The notes under the pieces were generated by a model. It was not told the DNA's origin. It made no database searches and saw nothing but the letters and a program-made list of their open reading frames with translations. A stretch of 64,000 nucleotides of DNA, taken from contig NZ_QHLK01000002.1 of assembly GCF_006864455.1 (NCBI RefSeq), positions 90,290 to 154,289 of the forward strand. Reading direction: 5' to 3'. Made by a program: the position numbers and the translations under genes. The number at the start of each line of letters is the position of its first letter. Positions within the stretch are counted from its first letter, which is position 1. This DNA is from Campylobacter sp. MIT 97-5078 (GTDB taxonomy: Bacteria; Campylobacterota; Campylobacteria; Campylobacterales; Campylobacteraceae). Of the stretch, positions 1 to 10,520 are shown one piece after another.

Positions 1-1
1 T

Positions 2-1723
2 GTGCCTACTATAGGTGGAGAATGTAATTTTGATGAATGCTTTAATGGCAATATCTTAGTTAATGCCTTTGCACTTGGCATTTGCAAGCAAGAAGAGCTC
101 TTTTATGCTAAGGCTGAAGGTGTGGGAAATCCAGTGATTTATGTGGGTTCAAAGACAGGTAGAGATGGGCTTGGTGGTGCTGTTATGGCAAGTGATAGTT
201 TTAGTCAAGATAGTAAAAACTTACGTCCAACTGTGCAAATTGGCGATCCATTCACTGAAAAACTCTTAATGGAAAGTTGTTTAGAACTATTTAAAAAAGA
301 CCTTATCATCGGCATTCAAGATATGGGTGCGGCTGGGCTTACTTCAAGCTCTTTTGAAATGGCTGGCAAAAGTGGCTCTGGTATGAAACTTTACCTTGAT
401 CAAACGCCGATGAGAGAAGAGGGTATGAGTCCTTATGAGCTTATGTTGAGTGAAAGTCAAGAAAGAATGCTTATTTGTGCAAAAAAGGGCAAAGAAAAAG
501 AAGTGATTGCGATCTTTGAAAAATACGCTCTTGATGCAGCAGTAATCGGTGAGGTAAGCGATACAGGCAAAATGGAGCTTTTTTGGCATAATGAGCTTGT
601 GGGAGAGATACCGATTGCACCTTTGAGCGAAAAAGCACCTATTTTAGATAGAAAAACGCAAAAGCCAAAGTATTTAGGGCTTATGAAAGAGCTTGCTTTT
701 GTGCTTAAAAACCCAACAACTCATACGTTTAAAACGCTTCTAAGCAATGAAAATATCGCTGATAAAGCTTTCATTTATGATCAATTTGATTCAAGCGTGC
801 AAACAAACACAATCAAAGCTGATGGCAAGCTAGGAGCAAGCGTGATTCGTGTTAAAGAAAATAATGCAGCTTTAGCTATGGCTGTGGAGTGTAATTCAAG
901 GCTAAATTTCATCGATCCGTATAAAGGTGCAGCTTTAAATGTGATGAACGCTGGACGCAAGGTAGCGTGTGCTGGGGCAAAGCCTTTGGCGATTAGTGAT
1001 TGTTTAAATTATGGTAGCCCTTTAAATGCTGAGGTAATGTGGCAATTTGCTCAAGGTTGCGAGGGTATAAAAGAAGCGTGTAAGGCTTTAAATACGCCTG
1101 TTGTGAGTGGAAATGTAAGCTTGTATAATGAAACTGATGGGACAAGCATTTACCCAAGCCCGACTATAGTGTGCGTTGGCTTAAATGAGAATGCTCAAAA
1201 CTCCTTAAAATCAAGCCTTGAAAAAGAAAATATCAGTCTTTATGTGCTTGGCGATACCAAAGGTGAGTTTGCAGGCTCGCTTGTGGCAAAGGTGCAAGAT
1301 AAGCTGTGCGAGGGCAAGTTAAATGAACTTGATTTTAATGCGGAGCTTAAACTTTGGGATTTGCTTTTAAAGGCAAATGAAAATAAGCTTTTAGAATGTG
1401 CTAGTAGCGTTGGTGTAGGAGGTTTGGCTATATGTTTAGCAAAAATGTGTGCTATTAGTGAATTTGGCATAAAAGCTGATATTTGCTTTAAACACCCAAA
1501 AACAAGCGATGAAGCTTTGCTTTTTGATGAGAGTGCAAGTAGGGCAGTAGTGGGCGTAAGTGATGAGGCGAGTTTTGAAGTGTTTGTAAAAGAATTTGGA
1601 GTAAATTATACTAAACTTGGCGTAAGCACAAAAGAACAATTTTTTAGGCTTAATGATATTAATTTAAGCAAGCAAGAGCTTAATGAGCTTTATTTTTCAA
1701 GCTTTAAAAAGGAATTTTTATAA
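2..1723 (+). CDS. purL: Phosphoribosylformylglycinamidine synthase, large (PurL) subunit, 5'-truncated by window edge
   Basis: PurL performs the ATP- and glutamine-dependent conversion of FGAR to FGAM in de novo purine synthesis, in the cytoplasm with PurQ and PurS. The reading frame is open from the first bases, so the gene begins outside the window. About 573 residues are visible, against roughly 730 for the small-type PurL family. AIRS-fold landmarks include [12 protein letters not shown] near the visible start, [12 protein letters not shown], and [18 protein letters not shown]. The stop codon overlaps the next start as TAATG, so the downstream J-domain gene is probably co-translated. purH lies 1.1 kb further on, so two purine genes share the neighbourhood. 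Identity is very secure; only the N-terminus is unseen. Confidence 0.96.
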   Translation: MPTIGGECNFDECFNGNILVNAFALGICKQEELFYAKAEGVGNPVIYVGSKTGRDGLGGAVMASDSFSQDSKNLRPTVQIGDPFTEKLLMESCLELFKKDLIIGIQDMGAAGLTSSSFEMAGKSGSGMKLYLDQTPMREEGMSPYELMLSESQERMLICAKKGKEKEVIAIFEKYALDAAVIGEVSDTGKMELFWHNELVGEIPIAPLSEKAPILDRKTQKPKYLGLMKELAFVLKNPTTHTFKTLLSNENIADKAFIYDQFDSSVQTNTIKADGKLGASVIRVKENNAALAMAVECNSRLNFIDPYKGAALNVMNAGRKVACAGAKPLAISDCLNYGSPLNAEVMWQFAQGCEGIKEACKALNTPVVSGNVSLYNETDGTSIYPSPTIVCVGLNENAQNSLKSSLEKENISLYVLGDTKGEFAGSLVAKVQDKLCEGKLNELDFNAELKLWDLLLKANENKLLECASSVGVGGLAICLAKMCAISEFGIKADICFKHPKTSDEALLFDESASRAVVGVSDEASFEVFVKEFGVNYTKLGVSTKEQFFRLNDINLSKQELNELYFSSFKKEFL

Positions 1724-2511
1724 TGGCTTTTATACTTTTACTTTTGGCAATTTTTGCCTTTGTTTGGTATTATAAAAACCACATGGCAGGGCAATCATCA
1801 AGCACTTTTCAAAAATTCACAAGAGCAAGCAAAGGCTTTGGCAAAAGTTTTGCTCAAGGCATTTATGAGCAAAGACTTGATGAATACAAAAAAAAGATGA
1901 ATTATTATGTTGTTGCACTTTTGGCTAAGATCGCAAAAAGCGATGGTAGGGTCTCTCAAAGCGAAGCGGATATGATCACTCAAATTTTAAATGCTAATGC
2001 AAGTGATGAGAAAGAAAGAGCTTTTTTAAAGGCAAGTTTTAACGAGCATAAAAACGAGCTTAATGATACGCAAAGCGTGGCGTATGAGTTTATGCGTGAG
2101 GTGCCACTGCCTCAAAATGAGCGTTTGAATGTTTTAAGAATGTTTGTGTATGTTGCAAGTATAGATGGAGTGATTAATGATACTAAGATCAAGCTTTTAA
2201 GCCTCATCGCTTCAGCCTTTGGTGTAAGTGCTTCAGAGCTTGAAAGTTTCATCGCAAGTTTTAGGTATAACTCAAGCTCCAAAGAACTTAGCCTTGATGA
2301 AGCCTATAAGGTGCTAGAACTTGATAAAAATGCTGATATAAACGAGCTTAAGAAAAGATACAGAGCCTTAGCTAAAAAATACCACCCAGATATCTTAAAT
2401 GCAAATAATGTCAGTGAAGCAGAGCTTAAACAGGGCGCAGCAAGGTTTCAAGAGATTAACGAAGCTTATGAAAAGCTTAAAAAACATTTGGAAAGTGATA
2501 ATTATGCTTAA
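1723..2511 (+). CDS. Membrane-anchored TerB/J-domain co-chaperone (DjlA-like)
   Basis: The 262-residue product starts with a hydrophobic segment (about residues 2-16, FILLLLAIFAFVWYY) that should anchor it in the inner membrane. A TerB-like helical region follows (about 50-160, with AKSDGRVSQSEADMI). A C-terminal J domain (about 185-255) carries the HPD motif at about residues 221-223 (KKYHPDI) and the closing EINEAYEKLKK helix. This layout is that of DjlA-type co-chaperones, which stimulate DnaK at the membrane; Campylobacter has such a DnaJ-like gene next to purL. The ATG overlaps the purL stop (TAATG). The last bases overlap the start of the next, apparently decayed, frame. The partner and physiological role are not visible from sequence. 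Confidence 0.88.
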   Translation: MAFILLLLAIFAFVWYYKNHMAGQSSSTFQKFTRASKGFGKSFAQGIYEQRLDEYKKKMNYYVVALLAKIAKSDGRVSQSEADMITQILNANASDEKERAFLKASFNEHKNELNDTQSVAYEFMREVPLPQNERLNVLRMFVYVASIDGVINDTKIKLLSLIASAFGVSASELESFIASFRYNSSSKELSLDEAYKVLELDKNADINELKKRYRALAKKYHPDILNANNVSEAELKQGAARFQEINEAYEKLKKHLESDNYA

Positions 2512-2816
2512 AGGATTAAAAGACATTATCATCTTTTTGTTTTATCTTGTATCTGGTATATCGGCACTTTGGAATTCTATTATGATGGCTATATCTTATT
2601 ATCAATTCAAAAAAGGTGCTATTTTTGATTTTTTAAAATTTATGAGTTTAGAGCATTCTATTCTTGTTGCTATTTTCATTAAATTTATAATTTCTTGCAA
2701 GATTGGCATTACAGACGCGTTGAAGAGGAAAATAAATATAACAAATACAAAGATAAAAAATGAAAGATATTAATGAAGCCTATGAGTTTTTAAAAGGATA
2801 TATACAAGATAGATGA
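2504..2816 (+). pseudogene. Decayed membrane/J-domain-tail gene in three frames
   Basis: An ATG at 2504 overlaps the end of the J-domain gene and opens an 89-codon frame to 2773 with two hydrophobic segments (IIIFLFYLVSGISALW and a second near LVAIFIKFIISC). At about 2690 a second frame reads convincingly (QDWHYRRVEEENKYNKY) up to a TGA at 2761. At 2760 a third frame reads [18 protein letters not shown] to a TGA at 2814. That last piece closely resembles the C-terminal J-domain helix of the neighbouring gene (EINEAYEKLKKHLESD). The simplest reading is one ancestral membrane protein ending in a J-domain-like tail, broken by two frameshifts, the second at an A6 run. Alternatively the 89-residue frame is a real small membrane protein. 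Sequencing error cannot be excluded. Confidence 0.45.
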
Positions 2817-2853
2817 AAATTTATTTTATGTATTGAAAATAAGGAGGAATACA

Positions 2854-4389
2854 ATGAAAAAAGCATTATTAAGCGTAAGTGATAAAGAGGGCATAGTAGA
2901 ATTTTCCAAAGAGCTTGAAAATCTAGGCTTTGACTTGCTTTCAACTGGAGGCACTTATAATTTGCTTAAGCAAGAGGGTTTAAAAGTGCAAGAAGTGAGT
3001 GATTTTACAGGACAAAATGAGCTTTTTGAAGGACGCGTTAAAACCTTGCACCCAAGAATTCATGGGGGTATTTTATATAAAAGAGAGGATAAGGCTCACG
3101 AGCAAGAAGCTAAGGAGCAAGGCATTGAGGCTATTGATTTAGTATGTGTGAACTTATATCCTTTTAAAGAAACGACTAAAAGAACTGATGATTTTGATGA
3201 GATTGTTGAAAACATAGACATAGGTGGTCCTTGTATGCTAAGAGCAGCGGCAAAAAACTATAAAAGTGTTTTAGTGCTTTGTGATAAGGCTGATTATGCT
3301 GAAGTATTAGCTGCTTTAAAAGAGGGCAGGGTTGATGAGAAATTTAGACTAGCTTTAATGATAAAAGCCTATGAGCATAGTGCAAATTATGATAGTTTTA
3401 TCGCAAATTATCTTAACGATCGTTTTAACAAAGGCTTTGGAACAAGAAAATTTATCATAGGACGCAAAGTTTTTGACACCAAATACGGCGAAAATCCTCA
3501 TCAGCAAGGAGCTTTATATGAATTTGAAGATTTTTTCAGCAAGCATTTTAAAGCTCTAAAGGGTGAAGCAAGTTTTAATAATCTTACCGATATTAACGCA
3601 GCCTTAAATTTAGCTTCAAGTTTTGATAAAGAGCCAGCTGTAGCTATTATAAAGCATGCTAATCCTTGCGGTTTTGCTGTGAAAGAAAACTTAATGCAAA
3701 GTTATATACAGGCTTTAAAATGTGATCCAGTGAGTGCTTATGGTGGTGTAGTGGCGATAAATGGTGCTTTAGATGAGGCTCTAGCTTTAAAGATAAATGA
3801 AATTTATGTTGAGGTTATCATTGCTGCAAGTGTGGATAAAAGGGCTTTGGAAGTATTTGAGAATAAAAAGCGTATAAAAATTTTTACTCAAGAAAGTAAG
3901 TTTTTGAATCCTGCTTATGATGACTTTGATTTTAAACACATAGGTGGGGGCTTTGTGTATCAAAGCAGTGATAAGGTAGGCTTAAACGAGCTTAAAGAAG
4001 CGTCTTTAAAAAGCACAAGAGCAGCTAGTAAAGAAGAATTTAAAGACTTAGAAATTGCTCTTAAAATAGCAGCTTTAACTAAGTCAAATAATGTAGTCTA
4101 TGTTAAAGATTCAGCCATGCTAGCCATTGGTATGGGTATGACAAGCCGCATTGATGCAGCAAAGGTAGCCATCGCTAAAGCTAAAGATTTAGGGCTTGAT
4201 TTGCAAGGCTGTGTTTTGGCAAGTGAAGCTTTTTTCCCTTTTAGAGACAGCATAGATGAGGCAAGTAAGGTTGGGGTTAAAGCTATAGTAGAACCAGGAG
4301 GCAGTATAAGAGATGATGAGGTTATACAAGCAGCCAATGAGCATGGCATGGCTTTATATTTTACTGGTGTAAGGCATTTTTTGCATTAA
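2854..4389 (+). CDS. purH: Bifunctional AICAR transformylase/IMP cyclohydrolase
   Basis: PurH catalyses the last two steps of IMP synthesis: formylation of AICAR with 10-formyl-THF, then ring closure. The product is 511 residues, the usual PurH length. The N-terminal MGS-like cyclohydrolase domain (about 1-145) begins [16 protein letters not shown] and contains STGGTYNLL and [15 protein letters not shown]. The AICAR transformylase domain follows, with [13 protein letters not shown] and the KHANPCG catalytic loop. The ATG at 2854 is chosen because a strong AAGGAGG sits just upstream at 2841-2847; an upstream TTG at 2833 would add seven residues before that site and is less likely. Expression may depend on read-through from purL or on a promoter in the preceding decayed region. 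Confidence 0.97.
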   Translation: MKKALLSVSDKEGIVEFSKELENLGFDLLSTGGTYNLLKQEGLKVQEVSDFTGQNELFEGRVKTLHPRIHGGILYKREDKAHEQEAKEQGIEAIDLVCVNLYPFKETTKRTDDFDEIVENIDIGGPCMLRAAAKNYKSVLVLCDKADYAEVLAALKEGRVDEKFRLALMIKAYEHSANYDSFIANYLNDRFNKGFGTRKFIIGRKVFDTKYGENPHQQGALYEFEDFFSKHFKALKGEASFNNLTDINAALNLASSFDKEPAVAIIKHANPCGFAVKENLMQSYIQALKCDPVSAYGGVVAINGALDEALALKINEIYVEVIIAASVDKRALEVFENKKRIKIFTQESKFLNPAYDDFDFKHIGGGFVYQSSDKVGLNELKEASLKSTRAASKEEFKDLEIALKIAALTKSNNVVYVKDSAMLAIGMGMTSRIDAAKVAIAKAKDLGLDLQGCVLASEAFFPFRDSIDEASKVGVKAIVEPGGSIRDDEVIQAANEHGMALYFTGVRHFLH

Positions 4390-4543
4390 ATTTAAGCACA
4401 AATCAGAGCTTTTTTTGATTGAGCTTGCTGTAAAGAATTTCTATGTGAAATTGACAAGGGCTTGCGTATAAATTTGACAAATAAGGCTTTTTTTGGTAGT
4501 GTTATGAAAAAGGAAACTATTCAATTAAAATGCTTTAAAATTT

Positions 4544-4557
4544 GGCATTTAAATAGC
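4544..4557 (+). promoter_or_regulatory. Candidate sigma-54 (RpoN) promoter, GG-N10-GC
   Basis: The sequence TTTGGCATTTAAATAGCTTT has the invariant -24 GG and -12 GC separated by exactly 10 bases. The predicted transcription start, about 12 bases past the GC, falls near 4569, 17 bases before the ATG of the OmpA-domain gene and just upstream of its AAGGA ribosome site. The -12 region reads AGCTTT rather than the more usual TTGCTT or ATGCTT, so the match is partial. RpoN itself is encoded at 59110-60363. Confidence 0.35.
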
Positions 4558-4585
4558 TTTTGCAATTTATACATCTTAAGGAAAA

Positions 4586-5467
4586 ATGATGAAAAATAAG
4601 CTTATGATTTTACTTATTCTTACGGTGCTCATTTTGTGTGCTGTTGGATATTATGTGCTTACGAGTTCAGAACCTAAAAATATCAGTTTTTACGAGCCAA
4701 AAACACAAACTTCCCCTCAAAGTGCTCAAACAAGTCAAGCTCAACCCCAACAAATTCCACCACAACAAAATACTATGCCAGCTCAAAACTTTTCTCAAAA
4801 CAAAGCTTTTGAGGAAAACACACTAGCAAACACACAAAGAGATTCAAAGCCAAATTCAGCCCCAGCAATGCAGAGCTTAAGAAGCGAGTATGAAGCCTTA
4901 TTAAAACGTTCTAAACATGATAGAAGTCTTGGCGAGCCAAGATATGATGTGTATATTGTTGATTCGCAAAAGCTTCATGCAAATGAAAGAAAAACGATCA
5001 ATTCTATCACTACCACGCTTTCCAGAAGAGGAGGCTTTTTAGAATACGCTTTATTTGTTGAAAAAGCAAACACAGAAAATATTAAAATCACGCTTTTTAA
5101 TAAAAGCTTACTTGATGAAATAAACTTTATCACAAGTTTCAAACCCTTACCACCTCTTTGGTTTAAATTCAACCAAAGCTCAATGCAAAGCATTAAAAAT
5201 AGCTTTTATATCAATGATCTTAAAGCTACGCTTAAGCCACAAAGCAAGATTAAAAGCATTGTTTTAAGCGGACATACCGATGAGATAGGAAATGCGGCAT
5301 ATAATTATATGCTCGGGCTTAAAAGAAGTGCAGCTGTAGCAAGTGAGTTTTTAAGGATAAGTGGCAAAATCATTATTCAAAGCTATGGAAAAGACAAGCA
5401 ACTTACTCACGATATGGACGAGAGTAAGCGTTATATCAACCGTCGCGTTGAAACCCTTTTTGAATAA
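4586..5467 (+). CDS. OmpA-family peptidoglycan-binding protein with N-terminal membrane anchor
   Basis: The 293-residue protein has an uncleaved-looking N-terminal hydrophobic segment (about residues 5-25, ILTVLILCAVGYYVL). A Q/P/S-rich flexible linker follows (about 40-85), then a C-terminal OmpA-like domain (about 190-293). That domain carries LSGHTDEIGNAAYNYMLGL, LKRSAAVASEFL and INRRVE, the pattern that binds the diaminopimelate stem peptide. It should therefore tether the inner membrane to the cell wall from the periplasm. MotB shares this general layout, but the N-terminus lacks the MotB plug and aspartate signature, so I do not call it MotB. It stands alone between purH and valS, behind an AAGGA ribosome site and a possible sigma-54 promoter. 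Confidence 0.85.
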   Translation: MMKNKLMILLILTVLILCAVGYYVLTSSEPKNISFYEPKTQTSPQSAQTSQAQPQQIPPQQNTMPAQNFSQNKAFEENTLANTQRDSKPNSAPAMQSLRSEYEALLKRSKHDRSLGEPRYDVYIVDSQKLHANERKTINSITTTLSRRGGFLEYALFVEKANTENIKITLFNKSLLDEINFITSFKPLPPLWFKFNQSSMQSIKNSFYINDLKATLKPQSKIKSIVLSGHTDEIGNAAYNYMLGLKRSAAVASEFLRISGKIIIQSYGKDKQLTHDMDESKRYINRRVETLFE

Positions 5468-5687
5468 ATAACAAAAGATATTCTAGCTCTTTTTTTCTAT
5501 GGTTGTTTGTTTGTCAAGCTTTTTTTACTATTCAAACAAGCTTTTTGAGTTTTCTTTCATGATCTTAAATTCGTGTAGAATATCTTTTTCTTCCGCTTTT
5601 TTTGTTTATTCTTGGCTCTTTTTCAAGAAAAACTTAGGCAAATTTGGGTATCATCTAGCTATTTTATTGTAAAAAGGCTATTTTAAA

Positions 5688-8309
5688 ATGTATGATAAAA
5701 GCGTTGAACAAGAGTATTATAAGATATGTGAGGAGAGAGGGTATTTTGAAATTGATGGGAATTTAAATTTACAAAGCGAAGGCAAAAATTTTTGCATTAT
5801 GATGCCTCCACCTAATGTTACAGGTGTGCTTCACATAGGACATGCGCTTACTTTTAGCCTGCAAGACATTATCACGCGTTATAAAAGAATGGACGGCTTT
5901 AGGGTGCTGTATCAACCCGGACTTGATCATGCTGGTATTGCCACTCAAAATGTAGTTGAAAAACAGCTTTTAGCTCAAGGCATAAAAAAAGAGCAAATCG
6001 GTAGAGAAGAATTCATCAAAAAAGTATGGCAGTGGAAAGAACAAAGCGGTGGTAAGATAGTAGAACAGATGAAAACTCTTGGCATTAGCCCGGCTTGGAG
6101 TCGTTTGCGTTTTACCATGGATCAAGAGCTTGCAAATGCTGTAAAAAAAGCTTTTATCTCACTTTATAATCAAGGCTTGATCTTTAGAGGTGATAGAATG
6201 ATTAATTGGTGCTGTAAGGACGGCGCTTTAAGCGATATAGAGGTTGAGTATAAAGAAAATAAGGGCAAACTCTATCATTTAAGGTATTTTTTAAAAGAAA
6301 GCAAAGACTATCTTGTCGTGGCTACTACGCGTCCAGAGACTTATTTTGGCGATACAGCTGTAATGGTCAATCCAAACGATGAGCGGTATAAGCATTTAGT
6401 AGGTAAAAAACTCATCTTACCCCTTGTAAATAAAGAACTTGAGATTATCGCTGATGAGCATGTGGATATGGGCTTTGGAACAGGAGTGGTTAAGGTTACA
6501 CCAGCTCATGATCATAACGACTATGAGGTGGGCTTAAGGCATGGTTTAGAATTTATTACTATCTTTGATGAAAAAGGCATTTTAAACGATCATTGTTTGC
6601 AGTTTAAGGGGCTTGAAAGGCTTGAAGCAAGAGAGCTTATCATAAATGAACTTGAAAAACACGGCTTTGTTGAAAAGATAGAGGATTATGACAATCAAAT
6701 CGGACTTTGCTATCGTTGTAAAAGCGTGGTTGAACCTTATATCTCAAAGCAATGGTTTGTCAGTGCTAAAGTGGCTAAAGAAAGCATTGAGAGGGTAAAT
6801 GCTGGAGAAATAAGCTTTTTTCCAAGCCATTGGATCAATTCTTTTAATGCGTGGATGAGAGATTTGAGGGATTGGTGTATTTCAAGACAGCTTTGGTGGG
6901 GGCATCAAATTCCAGTTTTTTATTGTAAATGTGGGGCTGAGTTTGCAAGCGAAAAAATGCCAAGTGAGTGTCCAAAATGCAAGAGTGTAAAGTTTAAGCA
7001 AGATGAAGATGTGCTTGATACTTGGTTTAGCTCGGGACTTTGGGCGATGAGCACTTTAGGCTGGGGCAATGAAGGCTTAGGAGAGGGTAAGCTTTATCAA
7101 AAAGATGATTTAAAGGACTTTTATCCAAATTCTTTACTTATCACTGGCTTTGATATACTCTTTTTTTGGGTAGCAAGAATGCTCTTTCAAAGCACAAACG
7201 CACTGCACAAGCTACCATTTAAGCAGGTATATCTACACGCCTTAGTTAAAGATGAGCTTGGGCGAAAGATGAGCAAATCACTTGGTAATATCATCGATCC
7301 AAATGAACTTATCAAAGAATATAGTGCAGATATCTTGCGTTTTACTCTAGCTATTTCAGCCGTGCAAGGACGCGATATAAGGCTAAGTAATGATAAACTT
7401 ATGCAAATTCGTAATTTTACAAACAAGCTTTATAATGCTGCAAATTATCTACTCCTAAATGAACAAAGCTTTGCTGAACTAGAAAAGATAGAGCTAAAAA
7501 GTGAGCTTGGATTATACATGCAAAGTAGGCTTGAAGCTTGCATAAAAGAGCTAAGAGCAAATTTAGAGCAATACCGCTTTAATGATGCTGCAAATACTCT
7601 TTATCGCTTCTTTTGGGACGAGTTTTGCGACTGGGGTATAGAGCTAAGCAAGGCTGAAAAAAGCAGTGTAAAAGAGCTTGGCAGTATATTTAAAGAGGCT
7701 TTAAAGCTTTTAAATCCTTTTATGCCTTTTATTAGCGAGTATTTATATCATAAGCTTAGCAATACAGAGCTTATAAACGCCCCTTCTTTGATGATAGCAA
7801 AATTTCCGTGTTTTAAAGCACAAAATGAAAAAAGTGAAAAGCTTTTTGGGCTCATCATAGAAAGCATAGTGAGTATCCGCCGTGCTAAAGCCTTGATTGA
7901 GCAAAACAAGATCAAAAAGGCTTTTATCAAGCTCAATGATATAAGCTTAAATGAGGTTTTAAAAGCTTACACACATTTTATTACCTTGCTTTCAAAGAGT
8001 GAGGAAGTGGAGTTTATCACTGAAAAAGTAAGCAATGCAAGTGCTGATGTAAGTGAAAACTTGAGCGTATTTATACCGCTTGAAAATATTGATCTTAGTG
8101 CAGTTTTACAAAGGCTTGAAAATCAAAAGCTTAAAATTCAAAAAGAGCAAAGCAAGCTTGAAAATATGCTTAAAAATGAAAAATTCATAAGCAAGGCTCC
8201 AAAAGAAGTTATCGCACAAAATCAAGAAGCCTTAAACACGCTTCAAGTCCAGCTTGAAAAGATAGAACTTGAACTTGAAAATTTAAAGGGTAAAAATGAT
8301 AGAGATTAA
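5688..8309 (+). CDS. valS: Valyl-tRNA synthetase
   Basis: This cytoplasmic class I aminoacyl-tRNA synthetase charges tRNA-Val. The 873-residue length is normal. The HIGH motif lies at about residues 49-52 (GVLHIGHAL) and KMSKS at about 527-531 ([14 protein letters not shown]). The editing domain begins around [13 protein letters not shown], where mis-activated threonine is hydrolysed. A zinc-finger-like CKCGAEF...CPKCKS segment sits before [14 protein letters not shown]. The last about 70 residues form the coiled-coil tRNA-binding arm typical of ValRS. The gene overlaps metN by 14 bases, so valS and metNI are probably one transcript, as I recall for C. jejuni. The 220 bases upstream are very T-rich and hold no clear gene. 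Confidence 0.97.
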   Translation: MYDKSVEQEYYKICEERGYFEIDGNLNLQSEGKNFCIMMPPPNVTGVLHIGHALTFSLQDIITRYKRMDGFRVLYQPGLDHAGIATQNVVEKQLLAQGIKKEQIGREEFIKKVWQWKEQSGGKIVEQMKTLGISPAWSRLRFTMDQELANAVKKAFISLYNQGLIFRGDRMINWCCKDGALSDIEVEYKENKGKLYHLRYFLKESKDYLVVATTRPETYFGDTAVMVNPNDERYKHLVGKKLILPLVNKELEIIADEHVDMGFGTGVVKVTPAHDHNDYEVGLRHGLEFITIFDEKGILNDHCLQFKGLERLEARELIINELEKHGFVEKIEDYDNQIGLCYRCKSVVEPYISKQWFVSAKVAKESIERVNAGEISFFPSHWINSFNAWMRDLRDWCISRQLWWGHQIPVFYCKCGAEFASEKMPSECPKCKSVKFKQDEDVLDTWFSSGLWAMSTLGWGNEGLGEGKLYQKDDLKDFYPNSLLITGFDILFFWVARMLFQSTNALHKLPFKQVYLHALVKDELGRKMSKSLGNIIDPNELIKEYSADILRFTLAISAVQGRDIRLSNDKLMQIRNFTNKLYNAANYLLLNEQSFAELEKIELKSELGLYMQSRLEACIKELRANLEQYRFNDAANTLYRFFWDEFCDWGIELSKAEKSSVKELGSIFKEALKLLNPFMPFISEYLYHKLSNTELINAPSLMIAKFPCFKAQNEKSEKLFGLIIESIVSIRRAKALIEQNKIKKAFIKLNDISLNEVLKAYTHFITLLSKSEEVEFITEKVSNASADVSENLSVFIPLENIDLSAVLQRLENQKLKIQKEQSKLENMLKNEKFISKAPKEVIAQNQEALNTLQVQLEKIELELENLKGKNDRD

Positions 8310-9258
8310 CAAATTAAAAAAATACTACGGCAAAGAACTTGTCATCGATGAGGTAAGTTTAAGTGTTAAGGCTGGAGAAATTTTTGCTATAGTAGGGCAT
8401 AGTGGGGCTGGAAAATCCACACTTTTAAGGTGCATAAACGCGCTTGAAAATTATCAAAATGGCTCTTTAAAAGTCTTTGGTAAAGAAATTTCGCAAGTAG
8501 CAAAAAATCCTAAAGAACTCAGAATGTTTCGTAAAGATATAGGTATGATTTTTCAACATTTTGCTTTGATGAGTAGAAAAAATGTCTTTGAAAATGTGGC
8601 TATGCCTTTGCAAATTCATGGTTTTAAAAAGGACGAGATTGACAAAAGAGTAAAAGAACTCCTTGTTATGGTAGGCTTGGAACAAAAAGCAAAGTCCTAT
8701 CCAAACGAGCTAAGCGGAGGGCAAAAACAAAGAGTAGCTATAGCTAGAGCTTTGGCTTTAAAGCCTAAAATTTTACTCAGTGATGAAGCAACTTCAGCAC
8801 TTGATCCAAATACAACCAAAAATATTTTAGAGCTTATCAAAAAGATCAATAATGAGCTTGGCATAAGCGTAGTTTTAGTCACTCATGAAATGGAAGTAGT
8901 AAAAGAAATCGCAAGCAAGGCTACTTTGCTTGACCACGGACATATCATAGGAAGTGGGGAAATTCACGAGCTTTTCTTAAAACCAAATGCTAAAATGCAA
9001 GAATTTTTAGGCGAAAACGACTTTTTGCCTCAAACAGGAGTAAATATCAAGCTTTTCTTTCCAAAAGAAGTGGCTCAACATAGCGTGATCACAAGTATGG
9101 CAAGGGCATTAAATATAGATTTTAACATAGTTTGGGGCAAGATAGAAAAGCTTAATGACATCGCTTTAGGAAATTTAGTGATTAATGTAGCTGAAAAGGA
9201 TAAAGAAAAAGTGCTTAACTTTATTCAAAAAAGTGGCGTTTTATGGGAGGTAGCCTAA
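8296..9258 (+). CDS. metN: Methionine ABC transporter ATPase MetN
   Basis: MetN powers methionine import through MetI at the inner membrane. The 320 residues contain Walker A (GHSGAGKST, about 34-42), a Q-loop (IFQHFALM), the ABC signature (LSGGQKQR), Walker B ([13 protein letters not shown]) and the H-loop (VVLVTHEM). A C-terminal NIL/ACT-like regulatory domain (about 245-320) begins with the VNIKLFF strand; in the family this domain binds methionine and shuts the transporter off. The ATG lies inside the end of valS. The metI start overlaps the stop as TAATG, so subunits are translationally coupled. No metQ substrate-binding gene follows metI. Confidence 0.95.
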   Translation: MIEINKLKKYYGKELVIDEVSLSVKAGEIFAIVGHSGAGKSTLLRCINALENYQNGSLKVFGKEISQVAKNPKELRMFRKDIGMIFQHFALMSRKNVFENVAMPLQIHGFKKDEIDKRVKELLVMVGLEQKAKSYPNELSGGQKQRVAIARALALKPKILLSDEATSALDPNTTKNILELIKKINNELGISVVLVTHEMEVVKEIASKATLLDHGHIIGSGEIHELFLKPNAKMQEFLGENDFLPQTGVNIKLFFPKEVAQHSVITSMARALNIDFNIVWGKIEKLNDIALGNLVINVAEKDKEKVLNFIQKSGVLWEVA

Positions 9259-9923
9259 TGCAAGCTGAAAGATTAGAAATGATACTACTAGATATTTTAA
9301 GTCCAGCTTTACTTGAAACCTTGTATATGACTTTTGTTTCAACCTTTGCTGGTTTTTTACTGGCTATAATCCCTGGCGTTTTACTTGCGGTGTGGGATAA
9401 AGGAGGACTCAGTGAAAATAAAAGCTTATATGCTGTGCTTGATTTTTTTGTCAATATAGTGCGTTCTTTTCCTTTTATCATCTTAATCATAGTCTTAATG
9501 CCACTAACGCGTATCATCACAGGCACAAGCATAGGCACAACAGCGACCATAGTGCCGCTAACTTTGGGTATAGCTCCATTTTTAGCCAAAATGATAGAAA
9601 GTTCATTAAAAGAAGTTGATAAAAGCATTATAGAAGCGGCAAAGTCTTATGGAGCAAGCAACGCCCAAATCATCTTTAAGGTAATGTTTGTAGAAAGCTT
9701 GCCAAGCCTTATTAATGGCATAACACTAACGCTTATCGTAGTAGTAGGCTTTTCAGCTATGGCTGGTACGGTTGGAGGCGGAGGCTTAGGTGATGTGGCT
9801 ATACGATATGGTTATGAGCGTTTTCAAAGCGATGTGATGGTTTTAACCGTGATTGTTTTGCTTGTTTTGGTGCAAGTTATACAAATTCTAGGAAATCTAG
9901 CCTATAAAATTACTAAAAAATAA
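9258..9923 (+). CDS. metI: Methionine ABC transporter permease MetI
   Basis: MetI is the membrane channel of the MetNI(Q) importer. The 221-residue product has about five hydrophobic helices. It carries the coupling loop EAAKSYGASNAQIIFKVMF, whose EAA motif contacts MetN, and the conserved GTVGGGGLGDVAIRYGY near the end. I start it at the ATG at 9258: this overlaps the metN stop as TAATG and follows GGAGG at 9246-9250. An in-frame ATG at 9243 would add five residues but sit upstream of that ribosome site. In C. jejuni I recall several NlpA/MetQ lipoprotein genes downstream; here the next 600 bases hold only a decayed META-domain gene. Confidence 0.94.
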   Translation: MQAERLEMILLDILSPALLETLYMTFVSTFAGFLLAIIPGVLLAVWDKGGLSENKSLYAVLDFFVNIVRSFPFIILIIVLMPLTRIITGTSIGTTATIVPLTLGIAPFLAKMIESSLKEVDKSIIEAAKSYGASNAQIIFKVMFVESLPSLINGITLTLIVVVGFSAMAGTVGGGGLGDVAIRYGYERFQSDVMVLTVIVLLVLVQVIQILGNLAYKITKK

Positions 9924-10133
9924 TTTTTAATTTTATAAGGCTCTAGCCTAGCACTTTCCTTTCTTAAATTTATATACAGCATTTTATCCTTTCCCTACCT
10001 CAATTCACATTTCTTTAAATGTAGCTCAAAATTTGTTTTAACTCTGTATAAATTACACTTTGTGGGTAATCTTTTTCTTTATAATGCTTTATGAAAATGC
10101 CATAAACTTAACATATAATGAGTAAGAAAAACA

Positions 10134-10417
10134 ATGAAAAACCGTTTTAGCTTGCTTGCTCGCAGGTTTTTGTTGGGCTGTGAAGATCAGGTTTTAGACT
10201 TTGAAGATAAAGAAATTACGATTGCTAAAATCGTAGCTTTGGGTAATGAACTTGAGTATAAAGGCGAAGAAAAGCCAAATATCAACTTCTCAAAGGGCGA
10301 ATTCGGGATTGTAGCTACTTTTTTGGCGAATTTAGTTTAGATAAAAATAAGCTTAGCGTTGCTGAAAATTCAGGCTCCACGAAGATGCTTTGTGATCCAG
10401 AAGCAATGACGTTTTAA
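10134..10417 (+). pseudogene. META-domain (HslJ-type) lipoprotein gene, frameshifted and interrupted
   Basis: The frame from ATG 10134 encodes a possible lipoprotein signal ending in a LLGC lipobox, then EITIAKIVALGNELEY and KPNINFSKGEFG, and stops at 10340. Two bases out of phase, from about 10316, the sequence continues as YFFGEFSLDKNKLSVAEN followed by SGSTKMLCDPEAMTF, ending in TAA at 10415. Together these form the META-domain pattern (INF...G.F...L.GSTxMxCxPEAM) of HslJ, linked in other bacteria to heat shock and novobiocin resistance. The expected Glu after MTF would be GAA where TAA now stands, and NALLASFF follows in frame. A T7-A8 run then breaks the frame again. A TATAAT at 10114-10119 survives upstream. 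The gene is almost certainly dead. Confidence 0.72.
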
Positions 10418-10520
10418 AATGCACTTTTAGCTTCTTTTTTTAAAAAAAAGGAGGGGGTGTTGAGCTTAAAAAGAGCAAAAACGTTTTGTGCTTTGAATCG
10501 CCAGCTTTACAAACTCACCT

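Noticed and set aside
4586..5467. OmpA-domain protein as MotB
   Set aside because: No motA lies beside it, and the membrane segment lacks the conserved proton-channel Asp and plug region.
5468..5687. Minus-strand frame with KKAEEKDILHEFKIMKENSK in the ompA-valS spacer
   Set aside because: It is only about 25 codons between stops, has no start or ribosome site, and lies in very T-rich DNA where such Lys/Glu/Phe-rich frames arise by chance.
10441..10460. Homopolymer run T7-A8-GGAGGGGG as a phase-variable tract
   Set aside because: Campylobacter phase variation usually uses poly-G/C runs of eight or more. The G run is five, and the surrounding gene is already broken elsewhere.
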